Shown here one piece after another: positions 44,792 through 55,600 of a DNA stretch of 64,000 bases; within the stretch, counting starts at the first letter, position 1; every line of letters starts with the position of its first letter. This DNA is from Stentor roeselii (Eukaryota > Ciliophora > Heterotrichea > Heterotrichida > Stentoridae): positions 62,001 through 126,000 of the forward strand of contig RSEH01000039.1 in NCBI GenBank assembly GCA_006503475.1. Reading direction: 5' to 3'. The position numbers were made by a program, and so were the translations under genes. The notes below the pieces were generated by a model, which was not told where the DNA came from, searched no databases, and worked only from the letters and a program-made list of their open reading frames with translations.

Positions 44792-47782
44792 ATGAACTAC
44801 CGATTCGACACTCCATCCCCTCCACCCCCGAAGAGAAGCCATTCCTCAATGTGTTCATCGTATTCGGGTTACCGCAAAGTGGTGATCTCAGTAAATCGTT
44901 CATTTTCTTCTCACAACAAAGCAAGAAAGCGAATGCAATTCCTTTCCGAGCGGCTCCAGCAAGTTCCAACGGAGAAGGCAAGTCAAAAGTACCAAAAATC
45001 AGAAGACCTTCTAAAAACAGGGCGCGACCAGATCAACACCCACGAGTATCACCTGGCGATATCCACCTTCTCAACAGTTCAATCATTTGACAGTTCAAAC
45101 ATAGAAAGTTTTTATCTCCGAGGTATGTGTTTCTACAAAACCGGTCAATACCGCTTCGCAATTTCAGACCTCTTGAAAGTCGTGACTTCCGAGCCAAGCT
45201 ACAACAAATTCTCTTTTTACATCCTTGCAATGTGCTTCGAAAAAGTGAATGATATAGTCACAGCAGTTCGTCATATCTCTAAAGGACTTTACCAGTTCCC
45301 CAAATTTGCAAAAGGCTACGTTTTAAGAGGAAATCTTTACAATTTACAACAAAAGTATGAAAAAGCTCTTAGTGACTTCAGGAAAGCTCTTGCACTTAAT
45401 ATTGATGAAGGTGCTGCATTGCTTGGAATGGCGAATTCTTTAGAAAAAATTGGAGATTTTAACACGGCTTGCAAGGTACTTAACCAGGCAAGTCATTTTC
45501 CTGCTGTTGCTGCTGATGCACTGTTGAGAAGGGCCAGACTTTTTCATTGTCAGGGAAAAATTCAGATGGCTTTGGCGGATTATGACTTGGTCCTTGAACG
45601 CTTTCCGAATAACTCTGAGGCCTACTTTTTTAAGGCTAAGTCTTTGATTGAGGAGGAAAAGTTCTCTGATGCAGTGCTTTGCTTTGAACAGGCTATCAAG
45701 TATGATCAGGGGAACTTGTTGTTTGCTAAAGCTGTTTACTATCTTGGGTATATTAAGATTAAGGAGAAGGACTTTTATGGAGCGATTCATCAGTTTGATA
45801 GATGTGCTTCTGGAGGTATTCCTGATCAGCAGGCGCTGAGAACTTATGCTGAGGGAGTGATTTTTTTGATTAAGAGGAAATTTAAAGAGGCTATTAACTC
45901 TTTCAACAAAATAGTAAGAAAAAAATTATTACTTGACGAGTACCTCTCAAACTGTTACGAGCACCTAGCCTTCGCCCATCTATCCCTTCGTCTATTCGGC
46001 AAGGCTCTAAAATACCTAAAAACCGCATCCTCTTCAGGAAAGCTAACAAAAGCCTCAACCTACAACTTCGAACTAGCTCAAGGTTACATCAGTGCCGAGA
46101 AGCAAGAGTACAATCATTCAGCCTCCTTTTTCCAAAAAGCCGGAAAAATCTTTCCATGCAAATCTGAGTCTTTGATCCTTCAAGCCTCTCTTCTAATCGA
46201 AGAACATTCAAAAGTCCTTCCAGTCCAAGAAGACATCCTGCTTCAAGCAGAAGAACTAGTAGAAAAAGCGATCATCATCCGAATCGACAGCGAATCAAGT
46301 CACGCTCGAGGAGTTGTCAGATACCTTCTAGGAAAATTCGAGCAAGCCTTAGAAGACGCGAAGGTTTGCATTGAAAAAGCTGATGAGAACATTCCTGAAC
46401 ATTACGTGTTTAGAGGACTTTGTCATGCAGCTTTAAGTAACTTTGGAGAAGCTGTTAATGATTTTTCTGTCGCTCTTCAGTTGAATGATGGGTTGGAATA
46501 TGTTTATAACTTTAGAGGAAGATGCGCCTTCTTGATGGATGACTCGGATCTTGCGTATATGGATTATCAGAAATTGGTTAGTTTGAATGAGAACTCGCCT
46601 GAACCTTATATTAAGACGGCTATTGTTTTGATGCACTCTAGCTCGTTCTCTGGAGCGATTTCTTCACTTGAAAATGCGAATAGTATTGAGTATACTGTTG
46701 AAGCGGCTTTACTTAAGATTAAAGCGTTTTTGTTGCAGTATGATGTGGAACTTGCTATTAATGAAATGAATTTTGTTATTGAAAGTGGATTCGCTCAAGA
46801 GGGAATTAGAAAAGATAGGGAAATTCTTAGTTTTATACAGAAGTTCTCGAATGAGAGTAATAAAGATTTTCAGTTTGCTCTCAGCAGGTCAGATTATTTT
46901 CTCGAAAACCTGGGAGAAGTCTTCGACAAGAAAATCCTTCTATGGTACAAGGGAGTCTTCCTTCTCTACCTCGAAAGATACGAAGACTCAATCTCAACCT
47001 TCCAAAAAGTAGTCGAAATCCTTGCAATCCGTTCAAAAAAGCTAAGTTCAGAAGAAGCTCTAGCAATCGAGGAACAAAACTGCGAGATCCTCTACAACAT
47101 ATCCCTTTGCTACCTATCCTTCAACAAATCAAAAACCTTAGAAATGTTTACAAGTCTTTCAAAAATCCTAAACAAAAAGCACAAAGGCCAACTTCTTTTT
47201 CTAAGCGCTTTGGTTCAACTCGAGTTAAAAAACGCTTTATCCGCAGAGAAGTTGATGCAAGAAGCGTATCTCTGCGACCCTGAGACTTTAACACCCTTTC
47301 TAAACAAGCAGCAGGTAATCATCAAGCCTCTCAACACAACAAACGTCCTGGCAATGAACTTTCCTTTATTGCAAGTCTTCGAAAACAAGAGGGTCAGACT
47401 GAGACCTGCCATATGTCTGCCGAAGCCGAATCTTCCAAATATTGAATTTTTGATTGAGGATAAAGTTTTGGAATTCTTTAAAATCAATAAAATTGCTCCA
47501 AAGCCCGAACCGCCCTGGCTTAAAAGGAATAAAGGATCGATTATGTTCACTGATAATATGGTTGACTTGGAACATGAACCCATTTCTCATGTTATCAGCA
47601 AAGTCGAGTTAAATCCCAAGTCTAAAAAAACGGCCAAGTCAGGAGTTTTGTTTCGAAGGGGAAGTGAAGAAAAGGAAAATGAGTTTATTGATAATCAGGA
47701 ACTTGAGGAAAGTGAGAAAGTTTCAGTTTCTGATGATATTCCTGATATCATTTTAAAGAAGATCAAAAAGGCTTGCTTTTAA
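44792..47782 (+). CDS. Large TPR-repeat protein
   Basis: A 996-residue soluble protein. After a Pro/Ser-rich head (TPSPPPPKRSHSS) and a basic stretch, tandem tetratricopeptide repeats fill about residues 65-850, as pairs of helices with the typical pattern W/Y-L-G/A-F-A-P: for example FYLRGMCFYKTGQYRFAISDL, GYVLRGNLYNLQQKYEKALS, AYFFKAKSLIEEEKFSDAVL and HYVFRGLCHAALSNFGEAV. I count at least 15. The final 140 residues are polar with a short acidic end. Such arrays scaffold protein complexes, often in cilia or centrosomes, but no partner can be named. Composition alternates sharply along the gene (see findings). Confidence 0.88.
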   Translation: MNYRFDTPSPPPPKRSHSSMCSSYSGYRKVVISVNRSFSSHNKARKRMQFLSERLQQVPTEKASQKYQKSEDLLKTGRDQINTHEYHLAISTFSTVQSFDSSNIESFYLRGMCFYKTGQYRFAISDLLKVVTSEPSYNKFSFYILAMCFEKVNDIVTAVRHISKGLYQFPKFAKGYVLRGNLYNLQQKYEKALSDFRKALALNIDEGAALLGMANSLEKIGDFNTACKVLNQASHFPAVAADALLRRARLFHCQGKIQMALADYDLVLERFPNNSEAYFFKAKSLIEEEKFSDAVLCFEQAIKYDQGNLLFAKAVYYLGYIKIKEKDFYGAIHQFDRCASGGIPDQQALRTYAEGVIFLIKRKFKEAINSFNKIVRKKLLLDEYLSNCYEHLAFAHLSLRLFGKALKYLKTASSSGKLTKASTYNFELAQGYISAEKQEYNHSASFFQKAGKIFPCKSESLILQASLLIEEHSKVLPVQEDILLQAEELVEKAIIIRIDSESSHARGVVRYLLGKFEQALEDAKVCIEKADENIPEHYVFRGLCHAALSNFGEAVNDFSVALQLNDGLEYVYNFRGRCAFLMDDSDLAYMDYQKLVSLNENSPEPYIKTAIVLMHSSSFSGAISSLENANSIEYTVEAALLKIKAFLLQYDVELAINEMNFVIESGFAQEGIRKDREILSFIQKFSNESNKDFQFALSRSDYFLENLGEVFDKKILLWYKGVFLLYLERYEDSISTFQKVVEILAIRSKKLSSEEALAIEEQNCEILYNISLCYLSFNKSKTLEMFTSLSKILNKKHKGQLLFLSALVQLELKNALSAEKLMQEAYLCDPETLTPFLNKQQVIIKPLNTTNVLAMNFPLLQVFENKRVRLRPAICLPKPNLPNIEFLIEDKVLEFFKINKIAPKPEPPWLKRNKGSIMFTDNMVDLEHEPISHVISKVELNPKSKKTAKSGVLFRRGSEEKENEFIDNQELEESEKVSVSDDIPDIILKKIKKACF

Positions 47783-47804
47783 TGTAATCTGAGATAATTA
47801 GTTT

Positions 47805-50800
47805 ATGGAGTTGAAGGATTTTAGTGTTGGAGGGAACTTTGTCGGTAAGTCTAGACCTCCTGAATACAAATATTCTAAATCTTCATCGTTTTCTCGCCTC
47901 TTCTTTTGTTTTATTTACCCGGTTTTAAAGCTTTCAACTACCATCAGACTAGAAAAGGAACATTCATATCCTTTGCCAAATTCAGAAAATGTGAAAAATG
48001 AGAAGATCTCACCACTTACCTTAAAAAGCTCAGTCCTATCATCAATCTTGAAATCAAATTGGAAGCTTTTAATAATTTCAATAATTTCAGGAAATATTAT
48101 TGTTCTTTTAGAGTTTTCAGGTCCCGTCTATATGGAACTCCTAATAAAATACATCGAAGATTCAAATCGTGACGAACAATACGGCATCCTTCTAGCCTCT
48201 TCCTTTACAATCCTAACATTTGCCTACCCAATCATCTCCAGCAACCGATCCTTCTACAACGAGCTCCTGACTCTAAGAGTTCGAAACGGATTATTCAACC
48301 TAGTCTACAACACAACCCTTCAAGTATTTAAAGTCCCAGAAGGGACCGGTGTGAACCTTCTACAAGTAGACACCTCAAAAATCTGCAGATGTTTCAGCTA
48401 CAGCGGTTATTTTTTCAACGCGCCTCTTCAGATCACTCTCGCAATTTACCTAATCTACCGTCAAGTAGGAAACGCGGTTTGGGTGGGTCTAGGGACGATT
48501 CTCGTGTCAATGTTAGTCAACTTTTTAGTCACTTCAACCTGCAAAAAGTTGAACGAGCAAGTCATGAAGATCCGCGACAACCGAATGGAAAAGTCAACAG
48601 AACTACTGACTCAGATCAAGATGATCAAGTCTTACTCTTGGGAGTCAAGTTTTTTAGAAAAAATTCAAAAAATTCGAAAGCAAGAGTTACAAAAAGTGAC
48701 AGTTCTTAATATATTGTACTCTTTAAATATTTTTTACTTCTGGACATTGCCGAATATTATTACAGTTGTTGTACTCGCTTATTACACACAGGTCATGGGA
48801 AAAGAACTGGATTCTTCTAAGACTTTTGTTACTTTGACTACTCTACTCTTGCTGCAGGAGCCTCTCAGGTCGATTCCGAATCTTTTCTCAAGTATTGTCC
48901 AGATGTTCGTCAGTGTGAAGAGAATTCAAGAACTGGTAGAAAGTGATAAGTTTGTCCCTGTCGTGAATAGCAACGAAACTTTCTTTGATTCTTGCAGTTT
49001 TGCATATGGTGAGAAAGTCGTTTTGAAAGAGATCAGCTTTAAAATTCATGAGAAAGAGTTTTTGGGAATCGTGGGACCTGTTGGCTCAGGAAAGTCAAGC
49101 ATCTTGCAGGCGCTTATGGGAGAAATTCCTCTTGTTGCAGGGCGAATGAAGGTGAATACTAGCATCGCTTATGCCCCGTCACTTGACTCTTGGCTACTCA
49201 ACACATCTGTTCGAGAAAACATCCTAATGGGCCTTGATTTCAATGAAAAGTGGTACTGGGAAGTTATCGAAGCCTGTTGTTTGATGCCTGATATAAAAAA
49301 CCTACCAGGAAATGACTTGACTGAAATTGGAGAACGCGGAATCAACTTAAGTGGAGGTCAAAAGGCGAGGATTTGTCTTGCAAGAGCAGTTTATGCAGAT
49401 AAGGACGTTATTTTACTTGATGATCCTTTAAGCTCAGTGGATAATCACGTCGCTAAACATATTTTTAACAAATGCTTTTTAGGACTGCTCAAAGAAAAAA
49501 CACGTGTTTTGGTCACTCATCGACTTAATTTTCTTGATCAAATTGATAGAGTTGTTCATTTGGATAATGGAAAAATCACTCAAATCACTCAGGGGTTTAA
49601 AGAAGGCTCAGATGATAGTCAAGCTGAAATTTCTAAACCTTTTCAAGAACAGACCTCTGAGAATAAGTTGATTGAGGAGGAAGATAGAGAAGTTGGAGAA
49701 GTGAGTAAGGAAGTTTATTTTGAATATAATCGACTCTCTGGAAGTTTTGCTTGGATTTCACTTGCTGTCCTTTCTATGGCTTTATGGCTTGGTACTAGAA
49801 TGGCTGGAGATATTTTCTTAAAGGACTGGTCGAACAATCCATCAGAGACTGACTTTTACCTTCCACTTTACGTTGGATTAAAAGTAGGAGGCTGCATCTT
49901 TATCTTCACAAGATCATTTTTCCTTACAGCAGTTTTATCAATAAAAGCAAGTTACAATTCTCATGAGCTTCTTTTAAAATCACTTCTTCGAGCTCCAATA
50001 AACTTATTCTACGACGTGACACCATTAGGCCGGATACTAAATCGTTTAAGCAAAGACCTAAACCTAATCGACGAGGAAGTTGCATTTGGAATTGGATCAT
50101 TTATCGCACAAACCTGCATGTGCATCGCATGTATCTTAATGGCGATAATTTACATTCCATTCACTTTAATCTTCGTTCTGATATTTTTCATTCCACTGAA
50201 AAAAATCGGTTTTTACTACAAAAATGCGACAAGAGAACTAACAAGACTTGAAAGTATTTCACGTTCTCCAATCCTAAACAACTACGAGCAGACCTTATCA
50301 GGAGTGAAATTCATTCGATCATTCAACCAAAGTTCGAATTTCACTTTAAAAAACCAAGAATTAATAGACATAAACAGTAAAATCAACTATTCCCTCAACG
50401 CATGCAGAGCCTGGATGGGAAGCAGCATCGGTCTGATAACATCTTCGATCCTTTCTTTCATATTCTGGGCAGGGGTGCTATACGGCGATTCCCTATCAGT
50501 GGGGGTGATCGGTCTTTGCCTGACTTACATGATTCCTCTTCCAGAAGAACTAGGAATGTGGCTTATCGACCTTGCAGCGATGGAGAACAACATGGTGAGT
50601 GTTGAAAGGGTCAAAAGTCTTCTTTCAATAAAGCCCGAGCAGGCCTTAAGCACTCAAATCGACGTCCGTTACCCGAACTGGCCGGAATCGCCTTCAATCC
50701 GCTTCAGCAAGGTCAAGATGCGCTACAGGCCGAACACTGCTGAGGTCCTTCGGGGTCTTTCTTTCGAGATCCCAGGCAAGTCACGCGTGGGCATCACAGG

Positions 50801-51389
50801 AAGAACGGGAAGTGGAAAGTCTTCCTTGTTCCTGGCATTACTGAGAATAGTCGAACTCGATTCTGGCATCATCTCAATCGACGGGGTGAACATCGCGTTG
50901 TTAGGTTTGCAGAAGTTAAGACAGAGCATTACTCTTATTCCTCAAGACCCTCTGCTCTTCAATGGGACCTTGAGGGAGAACTTGGACCCACTTTCAGAAC
51001 ACTCTGATGAGACACTTAGAAAAGTACTGCAAGATGTCAAGCTTCAGTTCGACCTGGACTATGAAATCAAAACTTCTGGAACGAATCTGTCGATTGGTGA
51101 AAGGCAAATCGTTAGTCTTAGCAGGGCCTTGATTTGTAATACGAGGATCTTGATGTTTGATGAGACCACTGCAGGCATTGACCCGAAGACTGACTTGATG
51201 ATTCAAGAAATCATTAAAGGTAAGTTTTTAGACTGCACGATTTTGACCATTGCCCATCGGCTTGGGACTATCATGGATAATGACTTGATACTTCTACTCA
51301 GTGACGGGAAACTCAAGGAAATAGGATCGCCTGAAGAGTTGATGGCTTTTGATTCAGAGTTTAAAAGTTTAGCTAAGACTTTACATTGA
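47805..51389 (+). CDS. ABCC-type (MRP) full ABC transporter
   Basis: A 1194-residue exporter with TMD1-NBD1-TMD2-NBD2 and no TMD0, like MRP4/5. NBD1: Walker A GPVGSGKS at 424-431, signature LSGGQ at 515-519, Walker B VILLDD at 535-540 followed by Pro, so the catalytic Glu is Asp as usual in ABCC. NBD2: GRTGSGKS, Q-loop IPQDPLLFNGTLRENLDP, signature LSIGE, Walker B ILMFDE, and H-loop IAHR. In NBD1 the Q-loop glutamine is replaced (YAPSLDSW, where YVPQxxW is usual). Probable substrates are organic anions or conjugates, not deducible here. Starts 22 bp after the TPR gene; converges with the ankyrin-SAM gene, 7 bp between stops. Confidence 0.96.
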   Translation: MELKDFSVGGNFVGKSRPPEYKYSKSSSFSRLFFCFIYPVLKLSTTIRLEKEHSYPLPNSENVKNEKISPLTLKSSVLSSILKSNWKLLIISIISGNIIVLLEFSGPVYMELLIKYIEDSNRDEQYGILLASSFTILTFAYPIISSNRSFYNELLTLRVRNGLFNLVYNTTLQVFKVPEGTGVNLLQVDTSKICRCFSYSGYFFNAPLQITLAIYLIYRQVGNAVWVGLGTILVSMLVNFLVTSTCKKLNEQVMKIRDNRMEKSTELLTQIKMIKSYSWESSFLEKIQKIRKQELQKVTVLNILYSLNIFYFWTLPNIITVVVLAYYTQVMGKELDSSKTFVTLTTLLLLQEPLRSIPNLFSSIVQMFVSVKRIQELVESDKFVPVVNSNETFFDSCSFAYGEKVVLKEISFKIHEKEFLGIVGPVGSGKSSILQALMGEIPLVAGRMKVNTSIAYAPSLDSWLLNTSVRENILMGLDFNEKWYWEVIEACCLMPDIKNLPGNDLTEIGERGINLSGGQKARICLARAVYADKDVILLDDPLSSVDNHVAKHIFNKCFLGLLKEKTRVLVTHRLNFLDQIDRVVHLDNGKITQITQGFKEGSDDSQAEISKPFQEQTSENKLIEEEDREVGEVSKEVYFEYNRLSGSFAWISLAVLSMALWLGTRMAGDIFLKDWSNNPSETDFYLPLYVGLKVGGCIFIFTRSFFLTAVLSIKASYNSHELLLKSLLRAPINLFYDVTPLGRILNRLSKDLNLIDEEVAFGIGSFIAQTCMCIACILMAIIYIPFTLIFVLIFFIPLKKIGFYYKNATRELTRLESISRSPILNNYEQTLSGVKFIRSFNQSSNFTLKNQELIDINSKINYSLNACRAWMGSSIGLITSSILSFIFWAGVLYGDSLSVGVIGLCLTYMIPLPEELGMWLIDLAAMENNMVSVERVKSLLSIKPEQALSTQIDVRYPNWPESPSIRFSKVKMRYRPNTAEVLRGLSFEIPGKSRVGITGRTGSGKSSLFLALLRIVELDSGIISIDGVNIALLGLQKLRQSITLIPQDPLLFNGTLRENLDPLSEHSDETLRKVLQDVKLQFDLDYEIKTSGTNLSIGERQIVSLSRALICNTRILMFDETTAGIDPKTDLMIQEIIKGKFLDCTILTIAHRLGTIMDNDLILLLSDGKLKEIGSPEELMAFDSEFKSLAKTLH

Positions 51390-51396
51390 GAAGGAT

Positions 51397-52539
51397 TTAC
51401 ATTATCTTGCATTCGCAGGCACTTCGAAGGTCTTCTTTTTCAATGCTTAGACCTTTCGCTCTTCTCATTCCTGAATCTGCGCTTAATTTCGCGAGGATTC
51501 GGTGACGGTAACCGATCTTGCTTATACCGATCACTTTTTCTAAGAAGTCTTCTGTTATTGGGTATTTGCTACGCATTAAATAAAGAACTTGGTCGTAGTC
51601 GTCTAGACCTGAATCGATGAATTTCTCAGAGAATGATCTGAGACCGAGTGATTCAAGCACCTCTTCAATACTTGCAGTAATTCCGATCCCAGGTGAGCTC
51701 GGAGGATGTACACACCAAGCAATCTTACTAAGCGATTTAGAATTCGAAAGTCTAGGTTTTTTATGACATTCAGCGTCAAGCCTAGCAGCAAGTCTCATCC
51801 TGATGCCAGGTTTCAGAATTCCAAAGTTTTCAAAGTTTTTCAACCCGACCTTCTGACTCTGAAAAGCCGAAATCAATAAACTCAAATCATCATACCCATT
51901 ATTCGCCAAAGGCTCATAAGCCGCGTCAAGGCGATGCTTGTTAAGCCAGTTCATCAAAAGCGAAGGAAAGCCAAGTCGCGACCTTGAAGTTTTTTCTGAT
52001 TCAGGCTCGAAACTTGTTTCTTTTGTTGGGTTTGAATCATCGGAAACTGAAAAGTTTTTCGCCTTTTGTCGCTTCATCATTGTCAAAATGTCGTTGTGAG
52101 AGTTCTCCATTGCGTAGTCGGCTGGAGTCTTGCATAATACTCGGCTTACCTTTGATGGGTCTGCCTGGAAACGCAGCAAAAGGTCTACCATTGATTCGTG
52201 TCCGCGAGTACATGCAAGGTGTAATGGAGTGTCACCGTCGTTTTGAGCCAGGTTCACGTCTGCACCGTTTGAGAGAAGAATTTCAGCGATTTCTGTGAAA
52301 TTGTTACTCGCTGCTTGGTGGAGAGGACTTTCACCGAGACGGTTCTGAATATTAGGATCAGCTCCTAATTCAATAAGCACTCTGACCGACTCAGGCTGAT
52401 TACAAACAACACTTCGATACAAAGGACTCCATCCAAGTTTGCTATCAATTTTATCCCTATACAAAGGATTCTGTTTGATAATCGTTTTAATACTCTTAAC
52501 ATCAGCAAGTCTGCAAGCTTTATGAAAGTCTTCAATCAT
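51397..52539 (-). CDS. Ankyrin-repeat protein with two SAM domains
   Basis: A 380-residue protein. Four or five ankyrin repeats occupy about 1-155 (LGWSPLYRSVVCNQPESVRV, GESPLHQAASNNFTEIAEIL, GDTPLHLACTRGHESMVDLL and others). After a Ser-rich linker, a first SAM-like domain lies at about 195-255 (LLMNWLNKHRLDAAYEPL, ending in LKPGIRMRLAARL). A second lies at about 292-355 (SIEEVLESLGLRSFSEKF, ending in ISKIGYRHRILAKL). Both keep the helix-5 pattern. The protein ends in a Cys-containing tail. An adaptor role is likely. Divergent with TOR, the starts 85 bp apart. This joint promoter of 85 bp may couple their expression. Confidence 0.9.
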   Translation of the reverse strand: MIEDFHKACRLADVKSIKTIIKQNPLYRDKIDSKLGWSPLYRSVVCNQPESVRVLIELGADPNIQNRLGESPLHQAASNNFTEIAEILLSNGADVNLAQNDGDTPLHLACTRGHESMVDLLLRFQADPSKVSRVLCKTPADYAMENSHNDILTMMKRQKAKNFSVSDDSNPTKETSFEPESEKTSRSRLGFPSLLMNWLNKHRLDAAYEPLANNGYDDLSLLISAFQSQKVGLKNFENFGILKPGIRMRLAARLDAECHKKPRLSNSKSLSKIAWCVHPPSSPGIGITASIEEVLESLGLRSFSEKFIDSGLDDYDQVLYLMRSKYPITEDFLEKVIGISKIGYRHRILAKLSADSGMRRAKGLSIEKEDLRSACECKIM

Positions 52540-52624
52540 AATAAATAATATTCCTTTAAATTAAACATAATCCTTTTTCTCCTATTCTCAAACTGATTTC
52601 TAACTCTCCACCTTCAACAAATTA
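52540..52624. promoter_or_regulatory. Divergent promoter of the ankyrin-SAM and TOR genes
   Basis: 85 bp, T/C-rich on the plus strand, between two ATGs. It includes ATAATAAATAATATT next to the minus-strand start. This is the whole space available for both promoters and 5' leaders. Confidence 0.5.
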
Positions 52625-55600
52625 ATGGTCGAATCTCAGAAACTATTCCAAGGTCTTAAAAGCAGGTCGATCGAAGTGCGTCTGAGCTCTTTAAACAAGT
52701 TAACTGAAATCGTACCATTCACTTAGATAGAAGACACTCAAGACGTGTCACAAGAACTAATCCCCAACCTGAAAAAGCTCATCAGTTCAAATGACTCAAC
52801 AGATAAAGTCGTTGGGCTTTCAACACTCATCAGTCTCGCTGGAGTCGCCAATGAAAGCAGTTTAAATACCATCGCTGTTCACTTCTTGCAACTTGTTTCT
52901 TTAAGGAATATTATCTCGAGAGAAGAAAATATCATCGTCTTGGCCTCGGTTGCACTTGGGAAATTACTTAGTGCACCGACAACTACGACTTTTGAACTTG
53001 CTGATGAAGAGTTTAAGTATGCTTTGAATACTTTGAAAAATGATCAGAATCTTTCGAGGTTTGCTGCTTGTTGTGAAATTAAAGAAATTGCTCAACGGAT
53101 TCCTATACTTTTTGCCGTTTACCTAGGCGAGTTCCTCTCAGCAATGTGGAACGCAATAAGAGACAGCAAAGACTACATCCGCGAGGCAGGTATCGAGACC
53201 TTCACATTAGCTCTCCAACAAATGGAAACACGTGAAGAGCTATTCAACAAAGTCTACTCAGAATGTCAAAAAGGTCTTCTTCCAGAATCTCCTCCATCAT
53301 CAATAATCGGTTCCCTATCAGTCCTAAAAGTCCTTCTCGAAAACAACTCAAAACTTCTAATTCCCCACTTGCCAAAAATATGCGAAATAGTAAAAAAAAC
53401 CAAAGACCACAAAGTCCTCGGCGTAAAACAAGCAGTCCTCGAAATGACTCCAGCTCTTATCGGCTTCATCACATCAGATGAAAAAGGAAAAGGCGTGCGA
53501 GGCGACATCTGTGAAATATTCGTCGAAAACGCAGTAAGACTTGCAATAAATGCAGGAAAAGACACAAAATCAGAGGTTTTTCTCAGTCTCGGTCAAATCG
53601 CGATGTTAAAAGCTCCAGGTTTCGAACAACGTGCAAAGGCGGTGATTGACTTGGTGTTATCCGAGTTGAAGAAGAAGCCTTTACAAGTGACTGTTTTTGA
53701 GGTGTTGAAAGGAGCGGCTCATGCTTTAGAAGGTCGAATTTGTGAGTACATCGAGATGCAAAGTCATATAAACACTGTAAAAATCATTTAGATTTTCGCT
53801 GTTTCAGACCTGAACCCTTATCTTCTTGACTATTTGAACGAACTTAACATGTCTTTATTGAAATCGACGGATTCTCGGTCACGACAGTATCTTTACGCGA
53901 TATGTGACAAGCTTTTATCGCTGATATACTCAGTGTTAAACCAGCGAGTTGAGAAAAGTTTGACTTTTCCGAGAAATGACGCGAATTTAATCAGTAACAA
54001 TCCGGTTTTATTTACTTTTACAGAACATTTCAAAGAAGTTCGAAAGGAATTGTTTCAATACTCAGGATACTTGCATGTGAAAGGGATTTGCTATGAATGC
54101 AGTGATCACACTGATAAAGTACAGACAGTTCTAGCACTTTTCGCTCTTTCTAACTTTGACTTCCACAATACTTTCGTGTTGAACTCGCTGGTATCGGCTT
54201 GTGTGGTGCCCTACCTGGAAGACCACTGCTCGATTATCAGGAAACATTCAGTGATTACCACTTGCACTCTTATCAGATGCCCGAAGACTCAGAACATTGG
54301 AATTATCTTGAGAAATGAACTTTATAATACTGTTGAACGCTTGTTGAACGTCGCTTTGACTGACCAAAGCGAAAGTGTTCGGCATACTTTGTTCAAGTAC
54401 TTAAAAGGAGACTTTTTCCAGTTCTTGTCACTTGAAAGCAACTTGTCTCGGTTGATGATCGCTGTGAATGATAAAAGTATCAAAGTGAGAAGGGTCTGTG
54501 TGAAGTTGCTGGGAAAACTGGTAGGGTTTAATAGTTCTTTCATCTTGCCTTGCATGACACAACTGCTGAGTCAGTACTTGAATGAACTGCAGATATCTGG
54601 AAGGATGAAACAACAGCTGGATGCTTCTATTCTTGTCAGAGCACTTATTAAGTATACTAGACAGCTGCTTAGTCCTAATTTGGCAAGTATTATTGATATT
54701 TATATTCAGATCTTGAAGAAATCTCAACATCCGCCACTTGTTTATCAGGCTTTAAGAGCGATTTCTACTTGTGCTCAGGTCTGTAAACAGCAGATCGTTC
54801 CGTTTTTTAATAGTATTTATCCTTGCTTGATTGAAAACTTGAAGGAAACATCGACACTTAGGAGGAAAGGAGCTTTACTTGCGATTTTAGATGTTGTTAC
54901 TTTTACCACTAAGGCTATTGAACCTTATTTGAAATTTGAGTCATTACTTGAAACATTGTTGGATGTTATTAAAACTGAGGAAAGAACTGAAATAAGAAAG
55001 TTGGCAGAAAAAGCACTTGGAAAAATTGGAGCTCTTGACCCTGTCAAGTATAAAGAACTGGAAAAACGCAACCAGTCAGGTCTTAAAAGTTTTAAGAATT
55101 CTCCTGTGGAACGGCATCTTAAAGAACTGCATCAAAAGTCATTGGAACTTACGCCATCACACGAGATTTACTACCCACTAGTAGCAATAAAAGCTCTGAT
55201 GAACATCTTAAACGGTGTGAGTTCATTAAGTTCCGACCACATCGGTCAAGTGCTTTCAGCCCTTTTCAACATTTTCAGATCCTACAACAAGCAACTAAAT
55301 TCCTTACTAGAAAACATAATCCCAATCCTAGTTCAAATCTGCAAGCAAGTCGACCTAAACTCACGCGACATGTTCATAAACGCCTTTAAAAACATAACCT
55401 CCGTAGTCGGCGACAGTATAAACGACTACGTGACAGACATAATCTCAGTGATAGACTTAAAAGTAACTCAAGTGGAGTCCCTATTAAACATGTTATCACT
55501 TTTAAAAGAACTAGCGAGTTACTCTTGTTATGACACGATGACGAACTTTCCCCATCTTCTTCACAACTGCATCAACATTCTCAACAGTTCTGACGATAAA

